From Candidatus Dechloromonas phosphorivorans (GTDB lineage: Bacteria; Pseudomonadota; Gammaproteobacteria; Burkholderiales; Rhodocyclaceae), in NCBI GenBank assembly GCA_016709495.1, contig JADJMS010000020.1:55078-119077 (forward strand): a stretch of 64,000 nt of DNA, given 5' to 3'. Both the position numbers and the translations under genes were made by a program. The notes under the pieces were generated by a model that was given only the letters and a program-made list of their open reading frames with translations, was not told the origin of the DNA and searched no databases. Each line of letters begins with the position of its first letter. Position 1 is the stretch's first letter. Shown in pieces: positions 18,129 to 26,435 of the stretch.

Positions 18129-18496
18129 CCAGTAATCACGTTGCTGAGTGGGTACAAAACAACCCGCTGTCACCGGTTTATATCGATTGCACCACGGCCA
18201 TCATGCTCAAAATTCTTGATGGCAAATGCAAGATGGCAGCCGCTGAAAAACGGGTGATGGCCGAACTCTACAAGCAGGTAAAAACGCACCCCGGCCTCAA
18301 TCTGGGCGCTGACATCCATCATCTGATCGCCCGTGCGCAAAGCCATGCCGACGAGGCGATGAAAACCTTCATCTACGAAAAGCGCGTGCTGGCAGAAACC
18401 ATGATCTCGCGCCCGGTCATGAAAGGCTTCAAAGCCATGATCCGCCAGCAGGGACTGCTCGACGACGCACAAGATGAAGAGGAAGAATCCGCATGA
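18125..18496 (+). CDS. Unrecognised 123-residue nif-cluster protein
   Basis: I do not recognise this protein. It is mostly helical with a central KVKTHPGLNLGADIHHLIARAQSHADEAM stretch, broken here as two parts LNLGADIHHL and ARAQSHADEAM, and an acidic C-terminal tail (DDAQDEEEES). It has a single cysteine pair region (YIDCTTAIM, DGKCKM). It overlaps the rhodanese gene and the GST-like gene by 4 bp each, so the three are tightly coupled. Function unknown. Confidence 0.75.
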   Translation: MTSNHVAEWVQNNPLSPVYIDCTTAIMLKILDGKCKMAAAEKRVMAELYKQVKTHPGLNLGADIHHLIARAQSHADEAMKTFIYEKRVLAETMISRPVMKGFKAMIRQQGLLDDAQDEEEESA

Positions 18497-19134
18497 CCAA
18501 AAAGTTCTACATGACGCCCGGCTCCTGCTCGACCGGCATCCACATCCTGCTGGAAGAATGCGGACTGGTCTTTGAAGCCCACATCGTCAACCTGCTGGCC
18601 GGCGATCAGTACAAAAAGGAATACCTCGCGATCAACCCCAAGGGCAGCATCCCAGCGCTGGTGCTCGATGATGGCAGTTCGCTCACCGAGTTTTCCGCCA
18701 TCGCCTGGTGGCTGGCGCGTACTTACCCGAAGCGCAAACTTCTGCCGGAAAGCATCGCTGGCGAGGTGCGCGTGCTGGGCATCATGAACTACGCCGTACA
18801 TACGCTGCACACCCAGGGTTTCGCCCGTATCTTCACCACCGAGCGCTTTTCGCCGAGCAGTTCAGATCATGAATCGGTCAAGGCGCAGGGCCGCCAGATC
18901 ATCGACCAGGGTTTCGCCATCATCAATCGCGAACTGGAAGGCCGCGACTACGTCGCCGATCAGTTCAGCATTGCCGATGCGGCCCTGTTCTATGTTGAAT
19001 TCTGGGCCGACCGCACCGGCATTCCGCTACCGGCCAACTGCGCAGCGCACTACCGGCTGATGTTGACCCGCCCGGCGGTGCGTCAGGTGCTGGCTGAAGA
19101 AGGCTACGCTTCGGTGCTGCGCCAGACGAGTTAG
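18493..19134 (+). CDS. Glutathione S-transferase family protein
   Basis: A 213-residue protein with an N-terminal thioredoxin-like domain (MTPGSCSTGIHILLEECG, NPKGSIPALVLDDGSSLTEF carrying the cis-Pro and the SNAIL/TRAIL-like position) and an all-helical C-terminal domain (DQFSIADAALFYVEFW). The pattern matches bacterial beta-class GSTs. Last gene of the nifLA transcription unit, overlapping the previous gene. A role in protecting nitrogenase assembly from oxidative damage is only inference from context. Confidence 0.85.
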   Translation: MTKKFYMTPGSCSTGIHILLEECGLVFEAHIVNLLAGDQYKKEYLAINPKGSIPALVLDDGSSLTEFSAIAWWLARTYPKRKLLPESIAGEVRVLGIMNYAVHTLHTQGFARIFTTERFSPSSSDHESVKAQGRQIIDQGFAIINRELEGRDYVADQFSIADAALFYVEFWADRTGIPLPANCAAHYRLMLTRPAVRQVLAEEGYASVLRQTS

Positions 19135-19147
19135 CCCTGAATCCCCA

Positions 19148-20339
19148 TTAACACGGCGGTGCGACGACCTCGCGTACCGCCCCAATCTCCAGCAGCCGGG
19201 CAATTTCGTCACCGGTCAGTCCCAAGCTTGCCAGACGCTCGCGCGTATGTTCGCCGAGCAACGGTGGCGGGCTTTGTATCGTGCCCGGCGTCCGTGAAAG
19301 ACGTGGCGCCGGGGCTGGTTGCTGGACCCCGGCAATATCAACAAACGCTTCGCGCGCCAGATTGTGCGGGTGCGACTGTGCTTCTTTCATACTCAGGACC
19401 GGCCAGACGCAATCGTCGGTGTCAGCAAACAAGGCATCCCAATGTGCGCGAGCTTCAGCTTTGAAGATGGCCGTCAACCGCGCCTTCATGGTTGTACCAA
19501 CGCGTTGTGTCGTACTGCTTGCCGGCAAATTCGGAATCGTTGGTCAGGCCAAGGCGTTCGATGAAAGTGACGTAGAACTGCGGCTCTAGCGGACAGACAC
19601 TGATCCACAGCCCATCTGCACATTGATAAACGTCGTAAAAGGGGGCACTGGAATCAATGGCGCAATGCCCGTGCCATTCGCCCAGCGCGTCCAGATTGAA
19701 CAGGCCGTGCGCCAGCACAGCCGCGCCTTCACACATGGCGGCGTCGATCACTTGCCCCTGGCCGGAACGCTGAGCCTCGATCAAGGCGCAGGCGATTCCC
19801 CAGGCCAGCATCAATCCACCACCGCCCATATCGCCAACCAGCGTTGGCGGCGCCCACGGCGCACCATCATGGCGACGGCCCGTATCGAGCACGCCGGCAA
19901 TCGCCGCGTAATTTGCATCGTGCCCGGAACGCGGGGCCAGCGGACCAGTTTGGCCCCAGCCGGTCATCCGACCGTAGATCAAGCGCGGGTTTTCGCGCAG
20001 ACAGTCCTCGGGACCAAAACCCAAGCGCTCCATGACGCCGGGGCGAAAACCCTCGATCAGCACGTCAGCCTCTTTGATCAGCTGAAACACCAGTGCCTTG
20101 GCATCCGGATGTTTGAGGTCCAGACAAATTGAACGCTTGCCACGATTAGCCACGGCCTTGCGACCGCCGCCAAACAGCTGCGAAGCAAAGGTGCCGCCGG
20201 CACGTTCCAGCAACGTGACCTCCGCCCCCATGTCGGCGAGCAACATGCCGCAAAAAGGACCGGGGCCGATGCCGGCAAATTCAACAACCTTGATCCCGGC
20301 CAGCGGACCGAGGGCTTTGTTTTCTGAAGTGTTTTTCAT
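19148..20339 (-). CDS. CaiB/BaiF-family CoA transferase or alpha-methylacyl-CoA racemase (one frameshift)
   Basis: The N-terminal 285 residues show the class III CoA-transferase family: LAGIKVVEFAGIGPGPFCGMLLADMGAEVTLLE, split here as VVEFAGIGPGPFCGMLLAD and GAEVTLLE, then KRSICLDLKHP, RPGVMERLGFGPED and YGRMTGWGQTGPL. The C-terminal part (MKARLTAIFKAEAR, then DDCVWPVLSMKEA) lies in another frame; restoring two G in the GG run near 19487 gives about 397 residues. The pattern best fits alpha-methylacyl-CoA racemase. It lies 86 bp downstream of the AAA+ ATPase gene on the same strand. No nif role is evident. Confidence 0.8.
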
Positions 20340-20425
20340 GAAGGAAGAAATCCTGCGACGGCAAAAGGATTCAGTTTAATCGGGCGGCGTTCAGAAGTTC
20401 GCACAGAACTTGTATCTCGTCTGAA

Positions 20426-22129
20426 TCACACCGCCCCAACCACATCCATCCCACGAAATATTGAACAGCGCCGGAAGACTTCAAGCGAAGGCGGCACCTG
20501 CTTCTGGCTGCAGTACTTGGCAACCAGCTTGGCCAGGCCCTTGATGTCTCGCCCGGTGGCTTCCGGAAAAATATCGGGCAATGCATCAAGCAACGCCGGA
20601 TCTAGCACCAGGCCGAACTGGTCAGTCATCACCCCCCAAATTTTGCGGCGGTCGTCGCGTGTCGGCGGATGAAACTTGATCAGCGCGATACAGCGCGAAA
20701 CGATGGCTTCGTCGATGTCATCGACCCGGTTGGTGGTCAGGAAGAGCAGGCCGTTGAAGTACTCCAGCACGCGCAGGAAGACACCGACCACGGCATTCAT
20801 CGTGATGTTGTCGTCACGCTTCTTGATGTAGACATCGGCCTCGTCGATCAGCATCACCGCCCCCCAGCGCTGGGCCCGGGTCAGCACGTCCTTGAGCGCC
20901 ACTTCCATCGCCGCCACGTTGAGCCCGAGCTGGCCGGAATGCACCCGGTAGAGCGGGCGCTTGATGATTTCCGAATAGACCTCGGCGGTCAGCGTCTTGC
21001 CGACCCCGGCCGGGCCGGCACAGAGCACCGTCGTGCCGCCGGATTTGCCGGCGACGATATCGTCCATCAGCACATCCATCTCGGCGGTCAGGATGTCGAT
21101 CAGATCAGTCTGTTCCGGCGGCAGAACCAGCTTGTCCTTCAATTCCGGCTGATAGGCATAGGGCACCATATCGTCGACATGTACCCACAGGTAGTGATGC
21201 AGATCGAGATGGAACATCAGCATGTAAAAATGCACCGGCAGCTCGGTGAACAAGCCTTTCGGCAGGTTGGCCTGGGCTTCCTCGACCTCTGCTTCTTCCT
21301 TGCCGGACAGGCGCGAATTGCGCGCTACCCGGCGCGCGAACTTGGCCATGATGTCACCGGTTGCATCGAGCGCCAGCACACGCTCGCCGAGGATGCTTTC
21401 GTCGTTCACCAGGCGCGCCGTACCGCCGCTTGATGAGAGGATGATCAGATCCTTGCGCGAGTAATCGTTGTCGCGGTGCGTGGCGGTCGGGTTCTCGGCA
21501 AAGTAACCTACGCCGGAACCGGAGAACTGCGCGCCGTACTGCCCGCGCCACTCGAAATAACGCGCCACGGTTTCGTCGTAGCTCTTGATCAGTTCCGGCG
21601 TTTCCTTGACGAAACCTTTGGCCGCCAGGACTTCGGCAACGGTTTTGCCGACGATGTCCGGGCTGGAAATGCGCAGCGTCGCGGTGCCCAGGCGGGCCTT
21701 GGCATTGGCCTTCAACTCGACAAATATTTTGCCGGTTTCTTCCTCTGAGGGCGGCGTAAAGTCCAGACGGGTGACAACGTAAGCCAGCGGCTTGCCGGTG
21801 ATGCTGGCCGAAAACACCCAGCCGCGCTGCGAGTCCTCGGCCAGATAACGGGCAATGGCCGGCACCGCCATTTCCAGTTCATCGGCTTCAAATCGCTTGC
21901 CACCTGCACCGATAACCTTGCGCAGGGTGGCGATCTGCGCCCCCCGCGCCCGCAACTCCTGCCCACCCTGCGCATAGAGGCCTTGCAGGAAATCGAGCTC
22001 ATCCGCCTGCAACTGACCGAAAGAAAGCTCGACCCGGTTGCCGAAACGCAGTTGTTCCTGGACAAAGGCCAGCCTTGGAAATTCGGCAATCATCGGTTCA
22101 ATATGGTGTCGATCAATGTGCAGTTTCAT
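20426..22129 (-). CDS. AAA+ ATPase in the nif island
   Basis: A 567-residue protein. The C-terminal AAA+ module (about 320-530) has GPAGVGKTLTAE (Walker A), VMLIDEADVYI (Walker B), LFLTTNRVDDIDEAIVSRC (sensor 1 and arginine finger region). The 300-residue N-terminal region is unrecognised and may bind substrate. ATG at 22129 is preferred over an upstream GTG at 22138. A degenerate sigma-54 element lies at 22165-22180, and it shares an upstream NifA site with the divergent ferredoxin/nifF operon. A chaperone or remodelling role in nitrogenase assembly is inference from position. Confidence 0.8.
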   Translation of the reverse strand: MKLHIDRHHIEPMIAEFPRLAFVQEQLRFGNRVELSFGQLQADELDFLQGLYAQGGQELRARGAQIATLRKVIGAGGKRFEADELEMAVPAIARYLAEDSQRGWVFSASITGKPLAYVVTRLDFTPPSEEETGKIFVELKANAKARLGTATLRISSPDIVGKTVAEVLAAKGFVKETPELIKSYDETVARYFEWRGQYGAQFSGSGVGYFAENPTATHRDNDYSRKDLIILSSSGGTARLVNDESILGERVLALDATGDIMAKFARRVARNSRLSGKEEAEVEEAQANLPKGLFTELPVHFYMLMFHLDLHHYLWVHVDDMVPYAYQPELKDKLVLPPEQTDLIDILTAEMDVLMDDIVAGKSGGTTVLCAGPAGVGKTLTAEVYSEIIKRPLYRVHSGQLGLNVAAMEVALKDVLTRAQRWGAVMLIDEADVYIKKRDDNITMNAVVGVFLRVLEYFNGLLFLTTNRVDDIDEAIVSRCIALIKFHPPTRDDRRKIWGVMTDQFGLVLDPALLDALPDIFPEATGRDIKGLAKLVAKYCSQKQVPPSLEVFRRCSIFRGMDVVGAV

Positions 22130-22164
22130 GGCAATCACTCAAGTGTCAGCAGATTCCACCCTTG

Positions 22165-22180
22165 AGCGAATTCCGTGCCG
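22165..22180 (-). promoter_or_regulatory. Candidate sigma-54 promoter of the AAA+ ATPase gene
   Basis: On the minus strand CGGCACGGAATTCGCT retains GG-N10-GC and the GGCAC core of the -24 box, but its -12 box (TCGC) is imperfect. It lies 36 bp before the ATG and 70 bp from the NifA site at 22250-22265. Confidence 0.4.
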
Positions 22181-22249
22181 CTTTGCGCGTCCGGCCAAGG
22201 GCAATTAAAACAAGGACTTGTTGCGGCAAGGCTTGTCGCGCTTCTGCTT

Positions 22250-22265
22250 TGTCGCATTCACGACA
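22250..22265. promoter_or_regulatory. NifA site between AAA+ ATPase and ferredoxin genes
   Basis: TGTCGCATTCACGACA matches TGT-N10-ACA. It is 43 bp upstream of the perfect ferredoxin-operon sigma-54 promoter and 70 bp from the weak element on the opposite strand. Confidence 0.85.
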
Positions 22266-22307
22266 ATACAAAAATCGATAAATCACTGAATTCATTGGAT
22301 TCAAGCC

Positions 22308-22323
22308 TGGCACTCCCCTTGCA
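22308..22323 (+). promoter_or_regulatory. Sigma-54 promoter of ferredoxin-nifZ-nifF operon
   Basis: TGGCACTCCCCTTGCA is an exact TGGCAC-N5-TTGCA match, 30 bp before the ferredoxin ATG. Confidence 0.93.
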
Positions 22324-22352
22324 ATAGCTAGGCTATCGACAAGGAGAACTTG

Positions 22353-22682
22353 ATGCCCAAACCCAAAAAACACGTACTCGTCTGCGTTCAGGGGCGCCCT
22401 AACGGCCACCCGCGCAGTTCCTGCCAGGAAAAAGGCTGCGCTGCCACCTGGCAGGCCTTTTCGGACGAATTCACCGCCCGCAACCTGTGGGCCTCCGGCT
22501 TTCAGCTGACCAATACCGGCTGCCTCGGCCCCTGCCACCTCGGCCCAAGCGTGCTGGTTTATCCGGAAGGCATCATGTACACCGGCGTCAAGCCGGAAGA
22601 TGTCGGCACCATCATCGACGAGCACCTGATGTTTGATCAACCCGTCGCGCGCCTGCTGGCGCCGGCTGATGTGTGGGCCTGA
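22353..22682 (+). CDS. Thioredoxin-like [2Fe-2S] ferredoxin
   Basis: A 109-residue protein of the thioredoxin-fold [2Fe-2S] ferredoxin type (Clostridium pasteurianum/Azotobacter Shethna-like). Ligand cysteines are seen in HVLVCVQGRP, SSCQEKGC and NTGCLGPCHLGP, followed by YPEGIMYTGVKPEDV. AAGGAG lies 7 bp before the ATG at 22353. As the first gene behind a perfect NifA/sigma-54 promoter and in one unit with nifZ and nifF, it should serve nitrogenase, as electron carrier or in assembly; which of the two is not decided by the sequence. Confidence 0.88.
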   Translation: MPKPKKHVLVCVQGRPNGHPRSSCQEKGCAATWQAFSDEFTARNLWASGFQLTNTGCLGPCHLGPSVLVYPEGIMYTGVKPEDVGTIIDEHLMFDQPVARLLAPADVWA

Positions 22683-22686
22683 GATC

Positions 22687-22956
22687 ATGGACAAAATTCA
22701 ATACGCGATTGGTGACATGGTGTTCGCCACTGAAGACATCTTCAACGATGGCGGCATGCCCGGTATCGACGACGAGGAAGGACTGATCGTTCCGGCCGGC
22801 TTGCGCGGCGTGGTCGTCCATTTTGGCGTCGCCGAAGCTGATGAAAGCCAGGAAATCTATCTGGTGCAGTTTGAAAACGGCCCGGATGGCAGCCTCGGCG
22901 CTCCGGTCGGCTGCCTGCCCGATGAGTTATCCCAATCTGTTGCGGTCGACGCGTAA
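22687..22956 (+). CDS. nifZ: NifZ-domain protein
   Basis: An 89-residue protein matching the NifZ domain: GDMVFATEDIFNDGGMPGID, LIVPAGLRGVVVHFG, YLVQFE and PVGCLPDEL. NifZ assists formation of the second P-cluster of the MoFe protein. This is a short single-domain form. It lies 4 bp after the ferredoxin gene and 3 bp before nifF. It contains one copy of the TGTTGCGGTCGAC motif near its 3' end. Confidence 0.85.
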   Translation: MDKIQYAIGDMVFATEDIFNDGGMPGIDDEEGLIVPAGLRGVVVHFGVAEADESQEIYLVQFENGPDGSLGAPVGCLPDELSQSVAVDA

Positions 22957-22959
22957 ATC

Positions 22960-23493
22960 ATGGGAAAAATCGGCATCTTCTTTGGCACCGACACCGGCCG
23001 CACCCGGCTGATCGCCAAGCAGATGGCGAAGAAGCTGGGTGATGCGGCGGAAGCACCGGTCAATATCGGGCGCACGACCTTGACAGAATTCCTCGCCTAC
23101 GACGCCTTGATTCTCGGCAGCTCTACCCTGGGCGATGGCGAGTTGCCAGGTTACTCAACCGGTTTAAGCCAGCCGAGCTGGGAGGAGTTTCTACCTCTGG
23201 TGGTGGATGCGGACCTTTCCGGAAAAACCATTGCGGTCTACGGCCTGGGAGACCAGAAAAAATACCCGAATGAGTTTGTCGACGCCATCGGCATCATTCA
23301 CGACGCCCTAGTTATCCGGGGTGCACACGCAGCCGGATACTGGCCGACAAGCGGCTATGAATTTGACCACTCAGAAGCAGTCGATGGGGATCACTTCCTC
23401 GGTCTGGCGCTCGACCAGATCAACCAGCCACTCCTGACCGAAGAACGTGTCGACGCCTGGCTGGCGCAAATCAAACCGGAGCTATTGCCATGA
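22960..23493 (+). CDS. nifF: Nitrogen-fixation flavodoxin NifF
   Basis: A 177-residue long-chain flavodoxin. The FMN phosphate loop GTDTGRTRLIAK is at residues 9-20, STLGDGELPGYSTG forms the first isoalloxazine loop, and YGLGDQKKYPNEFVDAIG the second. NifF donates electrons to dinitrogenase reductase. The 20-residue insertion of long-chain flavodoxins is present (GAHAAGYWPTSGYEFDHSEA). It is part of a NifA-controlled operon and overlaps the next gene by 4 bp. Confidence 0.93.
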   Translation: MGKIGIFFGTDTGRTRLIAKQMAKKLGDAAEAPVNIGRTTLTEFLAYDALILGSSTLGDGELPGYSTGLSQPSWEEFLPLVVDADLSGKTIAVYGLGDQKKYPNEFVDAIGIIHDALVIRGAHAAGYWPTSGYEFDHSEAVDGDHFLGLALDQINQPLLTEERVDAWLAQIKPELLP

Positions 23494-23795
23494 ACGCCAA
23501 CCCGTGGTCCTCCCCCAAATCCCGCGAAATCCGGCGCATGCTGGTTTCGCTCGATGAACGCGTCGCCAGTGCCTGCGAACTGGTTGATGACAACGGCGAC
23601 GACCCGCTCATCGTCACCCTGCGCCACGCCGAACTCGACAGCCTGCGCGCCCACGTCTATCTGCACGGCCAGCGCGCCGGTACCTACGGTATTTTCTACG
23701 AATACCCGCACCCGGTGCCGGGCATCCTCGAAAGCGAAGAAAACCTGCCCTTGCCCAAGGTTTTGGCCAGTCTCGCCATCCATTTCGACGCCTAG
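23490..23795 (+). CDS. Unrecognised 101-residue protein after nifF
   Basis: Not recognised. It begins 4 bp inside the end of nifF, so it is translationally coupled. The sequence is acidic, with no cysteines beyond one (ASACELVDD), no membrane segment, and a C-terminal EYPHPVPGILESEENLPLPKV stretch (given in part: EYPHPVPGILESEEN). A nif-linked role is inferred from coupling only. The gene ends against the oppositely oriented molbindin gene (4-bp overlap of ends). Confidence 0.7.
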   Translation: MNANPWSSPKSREIRRMLVSLDERVASACELVDDNGDDPLIVTLRHAELDSLRAHVYLHGQRAGTYGIFYEYPHPVPGILESEENLPLPKVLASLAIHFDA

Positions 23796-24220
23796 GCAGG
23801 CACGCCCAACACGACATGGCTGGCCTTGATCAACGCACTGGCCGGCACGCCGGGTTTAAGCCCGAGCTCGAGCACTGCTTCGTTGGTCACCACCGCATAA
23901 ACCAGCGTACCGCCGCTCAATTTGATGCCGACTTCGCTGTTGACCGCGCCTTTGGTCAGACTTTCCACCATACCGGCCAACTGGTTGCGGGCGCTGAACT
24001 TCACGCCAGCGTCGCCCGCCAACACGATCACCCAGGGCGCCTTGACGAAGGCCAGCACCGGCTTGCCGAGCGCCAGACCCAGCGCCTGAACGCTGCCTTC
24101 GGTGACGATAGCGACCAGACGATCACCGCCTGCCATCGTAATCTCAACCTCGGCATTGACCTTGCCATTGACCAAGGCGCTGATCGTTCCTTCAAACACA
24201 TTACGCGCGCTGACTTTCAT
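23792..24220 (-). CDS. Molbindin (two Mop/TOBE domains)
   Basis: A 142-residue cytoplasmic molybdate-binding protein made of two tandem Mop domains: MKVSARNVFEGTISALVNG at residue 1 and VKFSARNQLAGMVESLTKG at about 72, each followed by the VNAEVEI / VNSEVGI strand and a conserved AxIxxxxVxL end. Such ModG/Mop proteins buffer molybdate for nitrogenase. It is divergent from modE, with a ModE-like box 44 bp before its start. Confidence 0.9.
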   Translation of the reverse strand: MKVSARNVFEGTISALVNGKVNAEVEITMAGGDRLVAIVTEGSVQALGLALGKPVLAFVKAPWVIVLAGDAGVKFSARNQLAGMVESLTKGAVNSEVGIKLSGGTLVYAVVTNEAVLELGLKPGVPASALIKASHVVLGVPA

Positions 24221-24263
24221 TTTGTTCTCCTTGAACCAGTTGTTGCTGGGCTGGCCCGGTTTT

Positions 24264-24287
24264 CGCTATATATAAAATATCATAACG
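24264..24287. promoter_or_regulatory. ModE-like operator upstream of molbindin
   Basis: A 24-bp near-palindrome beginning CGCTATAT and ending ATCATAACG fits the CGNTATAT-N-ATAACG pattern of ModE sites. It lies 43 bp before the molbindin start, so it could mediate molybdate-dependent repression. Confidence 0.7.
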
Positions 24288-24396
24288 AATTTAACCGGGC
24301 ACGACCGCACTTTAACCAACAGCGTTACGCACATTCAACCATAGCGCAGCGCAAAAATTGGCCTAAAAACGTCGTTGACCGTAACAAATGCGTTAT

Positions 24397-24420
24397 CGTT
24401 ATATACACGACAACACAACG
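24397..24420. promoter_or_regulatory. ModE-like operator upstream of modE
   Basis: A 24-bp segment starting CGTTATAT and ending ACAACG, 16 bp before the modE ATG. One half-site is good and the other weaker than in the box at 24264-24287. Autoregulation of modE by molybdate would follow. Confidence 0.55.
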
Positions 24421-24436
24421 TAGCAAGGACGACAAA

Positions 24437-25255
24437 ATGGAGCAAATCGCACATCGCCTGCGCAGCAAGCTGGAAGTCGATACCGAGTTCGGCAGTTTTC
24501 TCGGCGACACCCGGATCAAGCTGCTCGAAGCCATTGAAAAGCATGGCTCGATCACCCAGGCCGCCAAGTCCGTGCCGCTTTCCTACAAGGCGGCGTGGGA
24601 TGCCATTGACGCCATGAACAACCTGGCCGACCAGCCGCTGGTGCTGCGTTCGACCGGCGGCAAGAACGGCGGCGGCACGCAGATTACCGAACACGGCAAG
24701 AAAACGGTCGCCCTTTACCGGGCGCTGGAAGCCGAATATCAGGCCGCCCTCGACCGCCTGAGCGCCAGCATGAATGCTGGCGAGAGCAGTGATTTCCAGC
24801 AGTTTCGCCAGTTGCTCAAGCGCCTGTCGATGAAAGCCAGCGCCCGCAACCAGTTTGCCGGCAAGATCGTCGGCCTGCGTGAAGGTCACGTCGATTTCGA
24901 GGTTCGCCTCAAGCTCGACGACGAGAATGAACTGGTCGCCGTGATCACCTGCGAATCAGCCGAAACGTTGGGCTTGACGATGGGCATGGAAGTCTTTGCG
25001 CTGGTCAAATCTTCGTCGGTGCTACTGCTCACCGACCCAACCGTCAAAACCACTGCCCGCAACCATCTCTGGGGCGAAATCAGCCGCATTCACGATGGCC
25101 CGGTGAATGCCGAAGTGACCTTGACCCTGCCGAGCGGCAAAACGGTTTGCGCCGTCGTCACCCACGACAGCGTGAAAAACCTTGATCTCGCAGTGGGAGG
25201 CCAGGCCTGTGCCGTGTTCAAGGCCTCTGCCGTCATCCTCTGCCTGCATGCCTGA
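24437..25255 (+). CDS. modE: Molybdate-responsive transcriptional regulator ModE
   Basis: A 272-residue protein: an N-terminal winged-helix domain (about 15-110) with SITQAAKSVPLSYKAAWDAID, and a C-terminal pair of Mop/TOBE domains (MKASARNQFAGKIVGLREG, VKTTARNHLWGEISRIHDG) that bind molybdate. AAGGA lies before the ATG at 24437; the longer open frame upstream has no homology. First gene of modE-modA-unknown-nifX-like-modB-modC. A ModE-like box overlaps its promoter. Confidence 0.93.
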   Translation: MEQIAHRLRSKLEVDTEFGSFLGDTRIKLLEAIEKHGSITQAAKSVPLSYKAAWDAIDAMNNLADQPLVLRSTGGKNGGGTQITEHGKKTVALYRALEAEYQAALDRLSASMNAGESSDFQQFRQLLKRLSMKASARNQFAGKIVGLREGHVDFEVRLKLDDENELVAVITCESAETLGLTMGMEVFALVKSSSVLLLTDPTVKTTARNHLWGEISRIHDGPVNAEVTLTLPSGKTVCAVVTHDSVKNLDLAVGGQACAVFKASAVILCLHA

Positions 25256-25268
25256 AAGGAAGCTCGCC

Positions 25269-26015
25269 ATGAAAAACCCCCTCCTTTTCGCGTCGACCGT
25301 AACATTTGCCGTTTTTGCCCAAGCTGACGAGGTTCAAGTCGCCGTCGCTGCCAATTTCACCGCACCAATGCAGCAAATCGCCGCCCAGTTCGAAAAGGAC
25401 AGCGGCCACAAGGCGACGCTGGCCTTCGGCGCGACCGGCAAGTTCTACGCCCAGATCATCAACGGCGCGCCGTTTGAAATCCTGTTGTCAGCCGACGATG
25501 AAACGCCGGCCAAGCTGGAAAAAGAAGGTTTGGGCGTCGCCGGCAGCCGCTACACCTACGCCATCGGTACGCTGGTTTTGTGGTCGGCCAACCCGACGCT
25601 GGTCGACGCCAGGGGCGAGATTCTGAAAACGGGGAATTTCAAGCATCTGGCCCTGGCCAACCCGAAAACCGCATCCTACGGCACGGCGGCTGTCGAAGCG
25701 CTGAACAAACTGGGTTTGTTGAACTCGCTGCAATCCCGCTTCGTCCAGGGTGAAAACATCTCACAAACCCAGCAATTCATCATGAGCGGCAACGCCGAAC
25801 TCGGGTTTGTCGCCCTCTCGCAAGTCTACAAAGACGGCAAGATCGCTGGCGGATCGGCCTGGATCGTGCCCGCCAATCTCTACCAACCAATCCAGCAAGA
25901 CGCGGTCCTGCTCAGCAAAGGCAAGGACAAACCCGCCGCCGTCGCCCTGCTCGCCTATTTGAAGGGCGACAAGGCCAAGGCTATCATCAAGTCTTACGGT
26001 TACGAATTGCGCTGA
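25269..26015 (+). CDS. modA: Molybdate ABC transporter, periplasmic binding protein ModA
   Basis: A 248-residue exported binding protein with an N-terminal signal peptide ending near FAQADE (residue 19). Family features are VAVAANFTAPMQQIA, FGATGKFYAQIINGAPFEIL, SADDE, and GNAELGFVALSQVY near residue 175, which form the oxyanion site. It lies 13 bp after modE. Its signal sequence contains one copy of the GTCGACCGTAACA motif (25292-25304), using unusual GTA and ACA codons. Confidence 0.94.
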   Translation: MKNPLLFASTVTFAVFAQADEVQVAVAANFTAPMQQIAAQFEKDSGHKATLAFGATGKFYAQIINGAPFEILLSADDETPAKLEKEGLGVAGSRYTYAIGTLVLWSANPTLVDARGEILKTGNFKHLALANPKTASYGTAAVEALNKLGLLNSLQSRFVQGENISQTQQFIMSGNAELGFVALSQVYKDGKIAGGSAWIVPANLYQPIQQDAVLLSKGKDKPAAVALLAYLKGDKAKAIIKSYGYELR

Positions 26016-26017
26016 TC

Positions 26018-26407
26018 ATGGAAAGCGCCAACCTTCTCCGCATCAACCGGCCCGGATGTTCGAGCTGCCCGACGCCGGACTGGCAGATTTTTCTGCCCAA
26101 CGAATGGCGCGACATGGTGGTCGAGCCATTCGATTTCAAACAGCATCGTGAATACGAAATGGCGGCAACGCGCAGTTTTGGCTACGACATTGATGGCGCG
26201 ACCTGTTACTACGCGCACAGCTACGCCCTGAACCAAAGCCGCTCGGACGACGATGAAGATTTCTACGAAGTGGTTGCTTACGGTGAAACCGTCCATGCCT
26301 GGCGGCTGCGCGATGAGCGCTGGTTGATTTATCGAGTCGTTTATTCCGGCGGCGACTGTGCCCCGGCGCGCGGCTTTTACAGTTTTGCCGAGCGACATCC
26401 ACAATGA
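26018..26407 (+). CDS. Unrecognised 129-residue protein within the mod operon
   Basis: Not recognised. It is 2 bp after modA and 28 bp before the nifX-like gene. The N terminus has a CSSCPTPDW motif; the middle is aromatic (FGYDIDGATCYYAHSY) and acidic (SRSDDDEDFYEVV). No membrane segment or signal peptide is evident. Placement between molybdate uptake and cofactor genes suggests a nif- or Mo-linked role, not proven by sequence. Confidence 0.75.
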   Translation: MESANLLRINRPGCSSCPTPDWQIFLPNEWRDMVVEPFDFKQHREYEMAATRSFGYDIDGATCYYAHSYALNQSRSDDDEDFYEVVAYGETVHAWRLRDERWLIYRVVYSGGDCAPARGFYSFAERHPQ

Positions 26408-26435
26408 GATTCCTTACCTTGACTGAAAATACACA

